This document shows, piece by piece, positions 8,476 to 17,517 of a stretch of 64,000 nt of DNA. The notes under the pieces are model-generated. The model had not been told where the DNA came from. It saw only the letters and a program-made list of their open reading frames with translations, and did no database searches. The translations under genes and the position numbers were made by a program. Location: positions 186,001 to 250,000 of the forward strand of contig JAAYHX010000023.1 in the NCBI GenBank assembly GCA_012735215.1, given 5' to 3'. How positions within the stretch are numbered: the first letter of the stretch is position 1; each line of letters begins with the position of its first letter. This stretch comes from Tissierellia bacterium. GTDB lineage: Bacteria > Bacillota > Clostridia > Tissierellales > Tepidimicrobiaceae.

Positions 8476-8870
8476 TCTATGGCTAATAGCATATTAGCAA
8501 AGTTCGAGCCTCAGATCTCCAAGATTTGTGAAGTATCACGGCTTGCAAAACCGATTTGCGTAATCGCTTATGCTTGAGACGTAAATCTTATGGTTTTGCT
8601 TCGCCGGATACTTCAATCAAATCTTTAAGAATTCGGCTCTCATCTTTGCTAGCATGCCTTTTACCGCAGCTAGGCTAGTGGTTTAAACTATAAAGCAAAG
8701 CCGACATTGGTGAAATTAAGTGATAGCTCTCACGCAGGAAAATCGAAAAGATTTGTAATTTAATGGGCAGAGGTTTTATAAATAAGTTTTCCCAGTGGTG
8801 TTGCTTTCCAAATTTCGTAAATGAAGGGCTGGCTTTATAGATTATAATGATATATTAGTTTAGCCATAGA
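8476..8870. ncRNA. Unassigned structured intergenic element (candidate large RNA or MITE)
   Basis: This fills most of the 636-nt gap between orr and rarA. A perfect 11-bp outer repeat (8476-8486 with 8860-8870) encloses two sub-domains: a 170-nt imperfect hairpin at 8489-8657 and a second region closed by a perfect 9-bp stem (8688-8696 with 8832-8840). The second region contains small hairpins (gtga/tcac near 8720; aaatc/gattt near 8750). By eye it is richer in G+C than its flanks and has no convincing open reading frame. The strand is unknown. The 90 nt before it hold the operon terminator and AT-rich sequence; the 120 nt after it are AT-rich and probably carry the rarA promoter. Confidence 0.6.
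8489..8657. repeat. Long imperfect inverted repeat
   Basis: The left arm (8489-8552) and right arm (8592-8657) are about 65-nt inverted copies of one another. Shared blocks include agcaaag, gagcc, aagattt, tgaagtatc and gcaaaacc. They are interrupted by a near-symmetric internal loop of 9-10 nt. The apex is closed by gatttgcgt/acgtaaatc (8553-8561 with 8579-8587). Many differences between the arms look like an aged palindrome or a selected RNA helix. Confidence 0.75.
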
Positions 8871-8994
8871 TATAGCCCCATTTTCCTTAATCTTTCAAGA
8901 TTTAATAAGTATCTAATATTTTGTATAATATATTTGACTGAACCTTTCAACTATAATATCATAAAATATAATTACATTAAAAGCAGGTGATATA

Positions 8995-10320
8995 TTGGAT
9001 TTATTCACTATGAACATGGAAAACCAGCTGAGAAAAAATGCTCCCCTCGCAGATAGAATGAGGCCAGAAACCTTAGATGAGTTTCTAGGTCAATCCCATA
9101 TTTTGGGCAAGGGAAAGTTTTTAAATAGGCTTATAAGAGCAGATAGAATATGTTCCATGATTTTTTATGGTCCACCTGGAGTTGGTAAGACCACCTTGGC
9201 TAGGATAATTGCAAATTCAACTAAAATGAATTTTGAAAAATTATCTGCTGTAATGGCAGGGGTAAAAGAGATTAGGGATGTAGCTAATAAGGCTGAAGAG
9301 AGTTTAAAACTATATAATAAAAGAACCATCTTATTTATTGATGAGATTCATAGATTTAATAAAGCCCAGCAAGATGCATTGCTTCCTTATGTGGAAAGAG
9401 GAATTATTATTCTTATAGGTGCTACTACTGAAAATCCTTATTTTGAAGTAAATAAAGCACTCTTGTCGAGAATGATGGTCTTACCTTTAAAAAGCCTAAC
9501 AGAAGAGGACATTATCCAAATATTAAAGAGGGCATTAAAGGATGAAGAGAAGGGGATAGGAAGATTTAAAGTAAATATTGGAGAACAAGTATTGGATTTT
9601 ATTGCAAAATCCTCCAATGGAGATGCTAGGGCTGCATTAAATTCACTAGAAATAGCTGTATTGTCTACACCTCAAGACCAGAATGGTATAATAAATATTG
9701 ATATGGAAACAATAAAAGAATGCCTACTGACAAAATATGTTAAGTATGATAAAGCTGGGGATGAGCACTATGACACCATTTCTGCTTTTATAAAGAGTAT
9801 GAGAGGTTCAGATCCGGATGCTGCTTTATACTGGTTAGCTAAGATGATTGAATCTGGAGAAGATCCAAAATTTATAGCTAGAAGAATAATAATATGTGCT
9901 TCAGAAGATGTAGGCAATGCTGACCCACTAGCCTTAAATATTGCTATTTCAGCTTTTAATGCTGTAAATGTTATAGGCATGCCTGAAGGGAGAATTCCCT
10001 TAGCTCAAGCAGCCTGTTATATAGCTTGTGCACCTAAGAGTAATGCAGCCTATGTGGGTATTAACAGGGCCTTAGAGGATGTGAGAAATAAGCCAATAGG
10101 TAGAGTGCCAGCTCACTTGAGGGATGCCTCCTACAAGGAGGCCTCTAAATTAGGTCATGGTGTAGGATATAAATATCCTCACGATTATGAAGGAGCCTAT
10201 GTGAAGCAGCAATACTTACCTGATGAACTACTAGGGATAAAATACTATATACCTACCGATAATGGATATGAAAAGAAGATAAAAGAATACTTGAATAAAA
10301 CAATTGACTTGGAAAAGTGA
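8995..10320 (+). CDS. rarA: Replication-associated recombination protein A (AAA+ ATPase)
   Basis: RarA/MgsA is an AAA+ ATPase related to clamp loaders that acts at stalled replication forks. The 441-residue protein shows Walker A GPPGVGKT (residues 59-66), Walker B with LFIDEIHRFN, and the C-terminal MgsA oligomerisation domain with the conserved KSNAAYVGINRAL segment. A TTG start is used, 6 nt after GCAGGTGA. It appears monocistronic, with a terminator-like hairpin about 100 nt downstream. Confidence 0.93.
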   Translation: MDLFTMNMENQLRKNAPLADRMRPETLDEFLGQSHILGKGKFLNRLIRADRICSMIFYGPPGVGKTTLARIIANSTKMNFEKLSAVMAGVKEIRDVANKAEESLKLYNKRTILFIDEIHRFNKAQQDALLPYVERGIIILIGATTENPYFEVNKALLSRMMVLPLKSLTEEDIIQILKRALKDEEKGIGRFKVNIGEQVLDFIAKSSNGDARAALNSLEIAVLSTPQDQNGIINIDMETIKECLLTKYVKYDKAGDEHYDTISAFIKSMRGSDPDAALYWLAKMIESGEDPKFIARRIIICASEDVGNADPLALNIAISAFNAVNVIGMPEGRIPLAQAACYIACAPKSNAAYVGINRALEDVRNKPIGRVPAHLRDASYKEASKLGHGVGYKYPHDYEGAYVKQQYLPDELLGIKYYIPTDNGYEKKIKEYLNKTIDLEK

Positions 10321-10358
10321 TATATTTATAATATTATAATATTATAACTTGTATATAT

Positions 10359-10386
10359 TTGCTTAAATGGTTAATATTTGTATAGT
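10359..10386 (+). promoter_or_regulatory. Candidate promoter for asnS
   Basis: TTGCTT (10359-10364), a 16-nt spacer and TATAGT (10381-10386) form a sigma-A-like promoter. It is upstream of the hairpin at 10423-10450, so that hairpin would lie in the asnS leader. Confidence 0.5.
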
Positions 10387-10422
10387 AACTCATGTAAGAT
10401 GTTTGTTGTAGAATTATTAACT

Positions 10423-10459
10423 TTTTATCCCTAAAAGATTTCGGATAAAAGGTTTTTTT
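10423..10459 (+). terminator. Terminator-like hairpin in the rarA-asnS gap
   Basis: An 8-bp stem (ttttatcc with ggataaaa, 10423-10430 and 10443-10450) is followed by GG and seven T. It either ends rarA transcripts or, given the promoter just upstream, attenuates asnS. No T-box sequence accompanies it. Confidence 0.7.
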
Positions 10460-10487
10460 GTAAACAAAGAGGAAAAGGAGTGATTTC

Positions 10488-11876
10488 ATGAAAGTAAGCA
10501 TAGAGGATATATTTGCTAGTCCAGATAAGTTCTTTGATAAAGAGATAGTAGTAGAGGGATGGATAAGGACTTTGCGAACTTCAAAAAAAGTAGGATTTAT
10601 AGAGATAAATGATGGGACATTTTTTAGCAACTTGCAGATAGTATTTGACGAAAGCCTTGAAAATTTTGAAGAGGTGAAGAAGTTTACAATAAGTAGTGCT
10701 ATAGTAGTTAAAGGGGTACTAGTAAAAACAGAAGGAACTAAGCAGCCTTTTGAGATCCATGCAGAGGAAGTTAGATTAGAAGCAAACTCTGATAGAGATT
10801 ATCCTTTACAGAAAAAAAGACATACCTTTGAATACTTAAGAACTATTGCCCACTTAAGACCAAGGAGCAATACCTTTAATGCAGTGTTTAGAGTAAGGTC
10901 TATAGCTGCTTATGCAATACATAAATTTTTCCAAGAAAGAGGCTTTGTCTATGTGCATACGCCAATAATTACTGGTAGTGATGCAGAAGGTGCAGGAGAA
11001 ATGTTTAGGGTTACAACTCTAGATCTTCTCAATGTACCAACTACTGAAGATAATAAAGTAGACTTTTCTGAAGATTTCTTTGGCAAGGAAACTAATTTAA
11101 CCGTAAGTGGACAATTGGAGGCAGAAGCATATGCTTTAGCTTTCAAGAAAGTATATACCTTTGGACCAACTTTTAGAGCGGAAAACTCTAATACTGCTAG
11201 ACATGCAGCAGAGTTTTGGATGATAGAACCAGAAATAGCCTTTGCTGATTTGACAGACAATAGAAAACTAGCTGAGGATATGATGAAATATATAATTAAT
11301 TATGTTATGGAAAATGCAAAGGAAGAGATGAACTTCTTCAACTCATTCATAGATAAAGATTTAATAAATAGATTAGAAAACATAGTAAACTCTGAGTTTG
11401 CTTGTATAACTTATACTGAAGCAATTGATATTTTGAAAAAGTCCAAGGAGAATTTCCAATTCCCAGTAGAATGGGGAATAGACCTACAAACTGAGCATGA
11501 GAGATATATTTCTGAAAAGGTCTTTAAGGGACCAGTATTTGTAATTGATTATCCTAAGGATATAAAGGCCTTTTATATGAGGTTAAATGATGATGAAAAA
11601 ACAGTTGCAGCCATGGATTTACTTGTACCAGGTGTTGGGGAGATAATCGGAGGCAGTCAAAGGGAAGAAAGATATGATGTATTAAAGAGAAGAATTGATG
11701 AAATTGGTATGAATGAAGAGGATTACTGGTGGTATTTAGAATTGAGAAAGTATGGAGGAGTAAAGCACGCTGGATATGGACTAGGTTTTGAAAGAGCTAT
11801 TATGTATTTAACAGGCATGAGTAACATCAGAGATGTAATCCCCTTCCCAAGAACTGTTGGTTCTGCAGAGTTTTAA
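10488..11876 (+). CDS. asnS: Asparaginyl-tRNA synthetase
   Basis: This class IIb aminoacyl-tRNA synthetase charges tRNA-Asn. The 462-residue protein has an N-terminal OB-fold anticodon-binding domain (about residues 1-120), then the catalytic core with motif 2 ([16 protein letters not shown]) and motif 3 ([13 protein letters not shown]). The absence of a GAD insertion separates it from AspRS. The ATG follows GGAAAAGGAG. A T-box-controlled leuS lies downstream. Confidence 0.95.
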   Translation: MKVSIEDIFASPDKFFDKEIVVEGWIRTLRTSKKVGFIEINDGTFFSNLQIVFDESLENFEEVKKFTISSAIVVKGVLVKTEGTKQPFEIHAEEVRLEANSDRDYPLQKKRHTFEYLRTIAHLRPRSNTFNAVFRVRSIAAYAIHKFFQERGFVYVHTPIITGSDAEGAGEMFRVTTLDLLNVPTTEDNKVDFSEDFFGKETNLTVSGQLEAEAYALAFKKVYTFGPTFRAENSNTARHAAEFWMIEPEIAFADLTDNRKLAEDMMKYIINYVMENAKEEMNFFNSFIDKDLINRLENIVNSEFACITYTEAIDILKKSKENFQFPVEWGIDLQTEHERYISEKVFKGPVFVIDYPKDIKAFYMRLNDDEKTVAAMDLLVPGVGEIIGGSQREERYDVLKRRIDEIGMNEEDYWWYLELRKYGGVKHAGYGLGFERAIMYLTGMSNIRDVIPFPRTVGSAEF

Positions 11877-11960
11877 TAAAATAATTGGAAATATAGTATA
11901 TATCTTCTTGAATAAAATAGCTTTATTTGCTATAATACTTCATAATCAACTTAAATATAA

Positions 11961-12190
11961 AACGATGACAGGAAGTAGTAGACCTGTAATTGATTACAGA
12001 GAGCTGTTGGTTGGTGGGAAACAGTATCAAAGCAGGTTGAACTCGTCCTTAAGTTGCTAAGGTGAAATAAGTAGCTTTAGCCGGTTCATTGCCGTTATCA
12101 ATTTGAGAGGATAGATTTAATAATCTATCAATTAGAGTGGTACCGCGGAAATACACCTTTCGTCTCTAGCTTAGACGAGAGGTTTTTTTA
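11961..12190 (+). promoter_or_regulatory. Leucine T-box riboswitch of leuS
   Basis: The leader has a Stem I region starting near 11961, a specifier-loop codon read as CTC (Leu) at 12042-12044, and the conserved T-box core AGAGTGGTACCGCGG at 12134-12148. The core TGGT should pair with the NCCA end of uncharged tRNA; its variable T fits the A73 discriminator of tRNA-Leu. The competing terminator is at 12156-12189. Uncharged tRNA-Leu should therefore switch leuS on. Confidence 0.95.
12156..12189 (+). terminator. T-box regulated terminator
   Basis: A 10-bp stem with one mismatch or wobble (12156-12165 with 12173-12182) is followed by seven T. Its 5' strand lies downstream of the T-box core and competes with the antiterminator. 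Confidence 0.9.
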
Positions 12191-12216
12191 TTTTAGAATA
12201 GATGAGGAGGAATAAT

Positions 12217-14628
12217 ATGCGCGAATACAATCCAAGAGTGATAGAGAAAAAATGGCAGGAAATATGGGAAGAAAAAAGGGTTTTCGAAGCAAGTAATGAT
12301 ATGGCTAAGGAGAAATTTTATGCCTTAATCGAATTTCCATATCCTTCAGGTCAAGGATTGCATGTAGGGCATCCTAGACCATATACAGCAATGGATATAG
12401 TTGCAAGAAAGAGAAGGTTACAAGGATATAATGTACTATTCCCAATTGGCTGGGATGCTTTTGGTTTACCTACTGAAAATTATGCTATTAAGAATAAAAT
12501 TCATCCTAGAAAAGTTACTGAGCAGAATATTAGCAGATTTAAGGAACAGTTAAAGTCTATAGGTTTTTCTTTTGATTGGTCAAGAGAGGTAGATACTACA
12601 GATCCAAAATACTATAAATGGACTCAATGGATCTTCCTGAAGTTATTTGAAAAGGGATTGGCCTATAAGAAAGAAATGCCTATAAACTTCTGTACATCCT
12701 GTAAAGTAGGTCTTGCTAATGAAGAGGTTGTAGCTGGTAAGTGTGAAAGATGTGGTAGTGATGTTATTAAAAAGGTAAAAAACCAGTGGATGTTAAAGAT
12801 AACAGAATATGCAGATAGATTGATTGAGGATTTGGAGACAGTAGATTATGTGGAAAAGATAAAGGCTCAGCAGATAAATTGGATAGGTCGCTCAACGGGA
12901 GTTGAATTAGACTTTAGAATAAGTGGTAAGGATGATGCCTTGAAGGTATTTACAACCAGGCCAGATACCATATATGGGGCAACGTACATGGTAATAGCTC
13001 CTGAACATCCTTTAATTGATAAATATAATGACATAATTGAGAATATGGATGAAATATCAAAATACAGGGAGTATGTAAGCAAGAAATCTGATATTGAAAG
13101 AACTGAGTTAACAAAGGAAAAGACAGGTGTTGAAATAAATGGGTTAAAAGCAGTTAATCCTGTTACTAACAAGGAAATACCTATATGGATTTCTGATTAT
13201 GTAATGATGAGTTATGGTACAGGAGCTATAATGGCTGTTCCTGCTCATGACAGTAGAGACTGGGAATTTGCTAAAAAGTTTAACTTACCTATTATAGAAG
13301 TAATAAAGGGTGGAAATGTAGAAGAAGAAGCTTATACTGATACAGAACAGGGAATAGTTGTAAACTCAGAGCTTATAAATGGATTGGAAGTAAAAGAAGC
13401 TATAGAAAAGATGAGTGATTGGCTTGAAGAAAAGGGCTTAGGGAAGAGAACAGTTAACTACAAACTAAGAGACTGGGTATTTTCAAGACAAAGATATTGG
13501 GGAGAACCTATACCTTTGGTACACTGTGATAAATGTGGTTGGGTGCCTGTGCCAGAAAATGAGCTACCTGTTATGTTACCAGACGTAGAGAACTATGAAC
13601 CAACTGAAACTGGAGAATCTCCATTGGCAAATATAAAGGAATGGGTAGAAACTACATGTCCAAAATGTGGTGGAAAAGCCGATAGGGAAACAGATACTAT
13701 GCCTCAATGGGCAGGGTCATCCTGGTATTTTTTAAGATATGTGGATCCCCACAATGACAAAGAGCTAGCTAGTAAAGAAGCCCTTGATTACTGGTTGCCT
13801 ATTGATTGGTATAATGGCGGTATGGAACATACTACATTACACTTATTGTATTCTAGATTCTGGCATAAGTTTTTATATGATATTGGTGTAGTTAACACAC
13901 CAGAACCTTATAAAAAGAGAACATCCCATGGAATGATACTAGGGGAAAATAATGAGAAGATGTCTAAGTCAAGAGGAAATGTAGTAAACCCTGATGACAT
14001 AGTAAAAGAATTTGGAGCAGATACATTGAGAACCTATGAAATGTTTATTGGAGACTTTGAAAAGAGTGTACCCTGGTCAGAAAACGGAGTTAAAGGATGT
14101 AGAAGGTTCCTAGAGAGGGTGTGGAGATTACAAGATATTGTGGTATCTGGAGATAGCTATACTAAAGAATTGGAAACAAATATTCATAAAACTATTAAGA
14201 AAGTAAGTGAAGATTATGAAACCCTAAAATTCAATACAGCTATTGCGGCACTTATGTCATTGCTAAATGATTTTAATAGTCACGGTAAAATAACTACTAC
14301 AGATTTAAAGACTTTCTTAATTCTATTAAATCCAGTAGCACCTCACATAACAGAAGAACTATGGCAGGTTTGCGGCTTAGAAGGTATGTTACATGATCAA
14401 AATTGGCCTGTTTATGATGAAGAAAAGATAAAAGATGATCAAATAGAAATGCCAATTCAAATAAACGGTAAAGTAAGAGGAACTGTAGTAGTTCCTGCTG
14501 ATTCAAGCCAGGATATGATCAAAGAAAAGATAGAAGAAAATGAAAATCTAATGAAATATATAGAAGGTAAGAAAATTGTTAAAGAAATATTTGTAAAGGG
14601 TAAGATATATAACATAGTAGTAAAATAG
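12217..14628 (+). CDS. leuS: Leucyl-tRNA synthetase
   Basis: This class Ia synthetase attaches leucine to tRNA-Leu. The 803-residue protein has the HIGH-type motif HVGH at residues 49-52, Zn-type CxxC knuckles (FCTSCKVG and KCERCGSD; later HCDKCGW and TCPKCGG), a CP1 editing domain, and KMSKS at 581-585. I place the start at the ATG at 12217, 6-7 nt after GAGGAGGAA; an in-frame ATG at 12202 would precede that ribosome binding site. Expression is governed by the T-box upstream. Confidence 0.96.
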   Translation: MREYNPRVIEKKWQEIWEEKRVFEASNDMAKEKFYALIEFPYPSGQGLHVGHPRPYTAMDIVARKRRLQGYNVLFPIGWDAFGLPTENYAIKNKIHPRKVTEQNISRFKEQLKSIGFSFDWSREVDTTDPKYYKWTQWIFLKLFEKGLAYKKEMPINFCTSCKVGLANEEVVAGKCERCGSDVIKKVKNQWMLKITEYADRLIEDLETVDYVEKIKAQQINWIGRSTGVELDFRISGKDDALKVFTTRPDTIYGATYMVIAPEHPLIDKYNDIIENMDEISKYREYVSKKSDIERTELTKEKTGVEINGLKAVNPVTNKEIPIWISDYVMMSYGTGAIMAVPAHDSRDWEFAKKFNLPIIEVIKGGNVEEEAYTDTEQGIVVNSELINGLEVKEAIEKMSDWLEEKGLGKRTVNYKLRDWVFSRQRYWGEPIPLVHCDKCGWVPVPENELPVMLPDVENYEPTETGESPLANIKEWVETTCPKCGGKADRETDTMPQWAGSSWYFLRYVDPHNDKELASKEALDYWLPIDWYNGGMEHTTLHLLYSRFWHKFLYDIGVVNTPEPYKKRTSHGMILGENNEKMSKSRGNVVNPDDIVKEFGADTLRTYEMFIGDFEKSVPWSENGVKGCRRFLERVWRLQDIVVSGDSYTKELETNIHKTIKKVSEDYETLKFNTAIAALMSLLNDFNSHGKITTTDLKTFLILLNPVAPHITEELWQVCGLEGMLHDQNWPVYDEEKIKDDQIEMPIQINGKVRGTVVVPADSSQDMIKEKIEENENLMKYIEGKKIVKEIFVKGKIYNIVVK

Positions 14629-14631
14629 AGG

Positions 14632-14671
14632 ACTTTGCTATACAGTATTACTGTATAGCAAAGTTAATTTT
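14632..14671 (+). terminator. leuS terminator
   Basis: Two 16-nt arms form an almost perfect palindrome (14632-14647 with 14649-14664), ending in ttaatttt. It lies directly after the leuS stop codon. Confidence 0.75.
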
Positions 14672-14803
14672 CTATAAATATATGTGTTTAATGTTTTAGT
14701 TATGAATTTTTGATCATACTATATATTGCTGTACGTATAAATATGACATGTGTTATAATTGTATGTGGTAGTATGTTTGATGCTTATATAAGGAGGTATA
14801 TAG

Positions 14804-15760
14804 ATGAGAAAAGTATTAATAACTGGTTCCTTAGGGCAAATAGGAACAGAGTTGACAATGAAACTAAGGGAATTATATGGGAACAACAATGTGGTTGCAA
14901 GTGATTTAGTAGCCAAAGAAGGTTTTGAAGAAATTATTCAATCAGGACCCTTTGAAGTAGTTGACGTAATTAATGCAAATCAAATTGCTGAAGTTGTTAA
15001 AAAGCATAATATAAATACAATAGTTCATTTGGCAGCTATACTATCAGCTGTAGGAGAACAAAAACCACAACTAGCTTGGAATGTTAACATGAATGGTCTT
15101 TATAATGTATTAGAAGTAGCAAGAGAAGAAGGCTGTTCTGTTTTTACACCTAGCTCCATAGCTGCTTTTGGTGATTCTACACCAAAGGACAACACACCAC
15201 AGGATACAATTCAAAGACCAAATACTATGTATGGAGTTACTAAGGTAGCTGGAGAATTATTATGTGATTACTATTTCCATAGATTTGGAGTAGACACTAG
15301 AGGAGTACGTTTTCCTGGCTTGATTTCCTATAAGGCTTTACCTGGTGGAGGTACAACAGATTATGCAGTTCATATTTATTATGAAGCTTTAAAGAATAAG
15401 AAGTATACGTCTTTTATAGCTAAAGGCACGAAAATGGATATGATGTATATGCCTGATGCTATAAATGCGATAATACAGCTAATGGAGGCAGATGGTAGTA
15501 AGTTAAAACACAGAAATGCATTTAATATTGCAGCAATGAGCTTTGATCCAGAAGAAATTGCTGCTGCTATCAGAAAATATATTCCTGAGTTTGAATTAGA
15601 CTATGATGTGGATCCTGTAAGACAGGCTATAGCAGAATCCTGGCCAAACTCCCTAGATGATTCAGCAGCTAGAGAAGAATGGGGTTGGAATCCAAAATAC
15701 GATTTGGATGCTATGACTAAGGATATGTTAGAAAAATTAAGAATTAAATTAGGTCTATAA
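14804..15760 (+). CDS. tdh: L-threonine 3-dehydrogenase, SDR (epimerase-like) type
   Basis: The 318-residue protein is an extended short-chain dehydrogenase with the NAD-binding fingerprint GSLGQIG (about residues 8-14) and catalytic Tyr143/Lys147 in YGVTK. The segments TPSSIAAFG and QRPNTMYGVTKVAGE match NAD-dependent threonine dehydrogenases of the epimerase family rather than the zinc-dependent Tdh. It would convert threonine to 2-amino-3-ketobutyrate for cleavage to glycine and acetyl-CoA. No kbl lyase gene is adjacent. It is monocistronic, with GGAGG before the ATG and a terminator after it. Confidence 0.85.
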   Translation: MRKVLITGSLGQIGTELTMKLRELYGNNNVVASDLVAKEGFEEIIQSGPFEVVDVINANQIAEVVKKHNINTIVHLAAILSAVGEQKPQLAWNVNMNGLYNVLEVAREEGCSVFTPSSIAAFGDSTPKDNTPQDTIQRPNTMYGVTKVAGELLCDYYFHRFGVDTRGVRFPGLISYKALPGGGTTDYAVHIYYEALKNKKYTSFIAKGTKMDMMYMPDAINAIIQLMEADGSKLKHRNAFNIAAMSFDPEEIAAAIRKYIPEFELDYDVDPVRQAIAESWPNSLDDSAAREEWGWNPKYDLDAMTKDMLEKLRIKLGL

Positions 15761-15790
15761 TAAAGCAGGCTTGAGCCTGCTTTATCTTTT
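15760..15790 (+). terminator. tdh terminator
   Basis: A 12-nt stem (15760-15771 with 15774-15785; realistically gcaggc/gcctgc with a 4-nt loop plus flanks) is followed by ctttt. Confidence 0.85.
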
Positions 15791-15812
15791 GTTTTCTAAA
15801 ACAAAGTGAATG

Positions 15813-15841
15813 TTGACAGAAATAGTAGGGTATATTATAAT
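15813..15841 (+). promoter_or_regulatory. Consensus sigma-A promoter of iscR-iscS-iscU
   Basis: TTGACA (15813-15818), exactly 17 nt, then TATAAT (15836-15841) form a perfect consensus promoter. A candidate operator overlaps its -10 box. Confidence 0.9.
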
Positions 15842-15862
15842 TACTACAGAATGTCAAGTAAT
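15840..15862 (+). promoter_or_regulatory. Candidate IscR operator
   Basis: An inverted repeat ATTACT-N11-AGTAAT starts in the -10 box and covers the predicted start of transcription. Its position fits autorepression by the Rrf2-family product of the next gene, but no site consensus was tested. Confidence 0.5.
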
Positions 15863-15890
15863 TTGGTGGGAATTAAAAGAGGTGTTTAAA

Positions 15891-16319
15891 ATGAAACTAT
15901 CTACTAGAGGTAGATATGGATTGAAGGCAATGTATCAGTTAGCTTTACACTATGGAGAAGGACCAATAGCTTTAAATAATATTGCAAAAAAACAAGGTCT
16001 TTCTGAAAACTATCTGGAACAGTTGTTTTCAGTTTTAAGAAAAGAAGGATTAATAATAAGCGTAAGAGGAGCTCAGGGTGGATATATGTTAGCTAAAGAT
16101 CCTCAACATATTACTGTAGGTCATATACTGCGCACCCTTGAAGGAAATATGGCACCGGTAGATTGCTTAACTGATGAAAATGTTAAATGTGATAGGGAAG
16201 ATGAATGTGCAACAAAGTTTGTATATGCTCAGATGATTGATAGCCTAAATAATGTAATTGATTCAATTACATTACAGGACATGATTGATGAGCAGAAAAA
16301 GAACGAAATGATTAAATGA
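15891..16319 (+). CDS. iscR: Rrf2-family regulator, IscR-like
   Basis: The 142-residue protein has the Rrf2 winged helix (MKLSTRGRYGLKAM start, recognition region about 28-50) and three cysteines, C92, C100 and C106, at nearly the same places as the 2Fe-2S ligands of E. coli IscR. It probably senses Fe-S cluster status and represses its own operon. The start is the ATG at 15891 after agaggtg; a longer reading frame begins upstream inside the promoter and operator and is unlikely. iscS follows 16 nt later. Confidence 0.9.
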   Translation: MKLSTRGRYGLKAMYQLALHYGEGPIALNNIAKKQGLSENYLEQLFSVLRKEGLIISVRGAQGGYMLAKDPQHITVGHILRTLEGNMAPVDCLTDENVKCDREDECATKFVYAQMIDSLNNVIDSITLQDMIDEQKKNEMIK

Positions 16320-16335
16320 TTTGGGAGGATTGGCT

Positions 16336-17517
16336 ATGGAAAAGTATATTTACATGGATAATGCCGCTACAACTAGGGTCAAGAAAGAAGTTTTAGAGGA
16401 GATGCTACCATATTTTTCAGAGAATTATGGTAATCCATCTAGCGTGTATACTTTAGGAAGTAAGTCCAAAAATGCAGTGGAAATAGCAAGGGAAAGAGTT
16501 GCTAAAGCGATAAATGCCAAACCAAGTGAAATATTCTTTACAGCTGGAGGTTCAGAAGCTGATAACTGGGCTATAAAGGGAGTTGCTTTTGCAAATAGGA
16601 ATAAGGGTAACCATATAATTACCAGTAAAATTGAACATCATGCGGTTCTACATACTTGTGAGTATTTAGAAAAGCAGGGTTTTAGGGTTACCTATCTTGA
16701 TGTGGACGAATATGGAATAGTTGACTTAGAACAATTAAAGGAATCTATAACAGATGAAACTATTTTGATCACAATAATGTTTGCAAATAATGAAATAGGA
16801 ACTATTCAACCTATTAAGGAAATAGGTGAAATTGCAAAAAGTCATGGTATTTACTTCCATACTGATGCAGTTCAAGCTGTTGGACATATAAATATTGATG
16901 TGGATGATCTAAATATAGACCTATTGTCTATGGCTGCCCACAAGTTCTATGGACCAAAAGGCGTTGGAGCCTTATATGTTAGAAAAGGTGTAAAACTAGA
17001 TTCTTTAATAGCAGGTGGAGGACAAGAGAGAAGTAGGAGAGCAGGAACAGAAAACGTACCAGGTATTGTAGGTATGGGCAAGGCCATAGAATTAGCCTAT
17101 GAACACTTAGAAGAGAGCAATAAGAAGCTTATAGAATTAAGGGATAGGCTAATAAATAAAGTATTTGAGAATATAGATCATGTTAGACTCAATGGTCATC
17201 CAACTCAAAGACTTCCAGGTAACGTTAACCTATGTTTTGAATTTATTGAAGGGGAATCAATGCTACTCAGTTTAGATATGGAAGGAATTGCAGCATCTAG
17301 TGGTTCTGCATGTACTTCAGGATCATTGGAGCCATCCCATGTACTATTGGCTATAGGTTTACCCCATGAAATAGCCCATGGGTCATTGAGACTATCACTA
17401 GGTGATTTCAATACTGAGGAAGAGGTTGACTATGTGGTAGAAAAATTGACAGAGATAGTATCCAGATTGAGGGCCATGTCTCCATTGTATGAAAAGGTCA
17501 AAAAGGAGGAGAAATAG
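16336..17517 (+). CDS. iscS: Cysteine desulfurase IscS/NifS
   Basis: This fold-type I PLP enzyme takes sulfur from cysteine for Fe-S cluster assembly and tRNA thiolation. The PLP lysine is Lys203 in AAHKFYGPKG and the persulfide cysteine is Cys326 in SGSACTSGS. The ATG at 16336 is 7-8 nt after GGGAGG; a TTG in frame at 16321 would begin in that box. The stop codon abuts the iscU ATG with no gap, which suggests coupled production of enzyme and scaffold. Confidence 0.94.
   Translation: MEKYIYMDNAATTRVKKEVLEEMLPYFSENYGNPSSVYTLGSKSKNAVEIARERVAKAINAKPSEIFFTAGGSEADNWAIKGVAFANRNKGNHIITSKIEHHAVLHTCEYLEKQGFRVTYLDVDEYGIVDLEQLKESITDETILITIMFANNEIGTIQPIKEIGEIAKSHGIYFHTDAVQAVGHINIDVDDLNIDLLSMAAHKFYGPKGVGALYVRKGVKLDSLIAGGGQERSRRAGTENVPGIVGMGKAIELAYEHLEESNKKLIELRDRLINKVFENIDHVRLNGHPTQRLPGNVNLCFEFIEGESMLLSLDMEGIAASSGSACTSGSLEPSHVLLAIGLPHEIAHGSLRLSLGDFNTEEEVDYVVEKLTEIVSRLRAMSPLYEKVKKEEK

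Noticed and set aside
8435-8994. Known large RNAs (RNase P, tmRNA, SRP, OLE, GOLLD) for the orr-rarA gap
   Set aside because: I see no conserved RNase P core, no tmRNA ends and no SRP tetraloop domain; OLE is normally next to ispA/dxs. 6S RNA could be neither confirmed nor excluded.
10321-10487. T-box ahead of asnS
   Set aside because: No AGGGTGGNACCGCG-like core is present; only a promoter and a terminator hairpin.
11857-12060. 67-codon plus-strand frame after asnS
   Set aside because: It overlaps the end of asnS and the Stem I region of the leuS T-box.
14710-14916. Small frames on both strands before tdh
   Set aside because: They overlap the tdh promoter region and 5' end, and tdh has a strong ribosome binding site and clear motifs.
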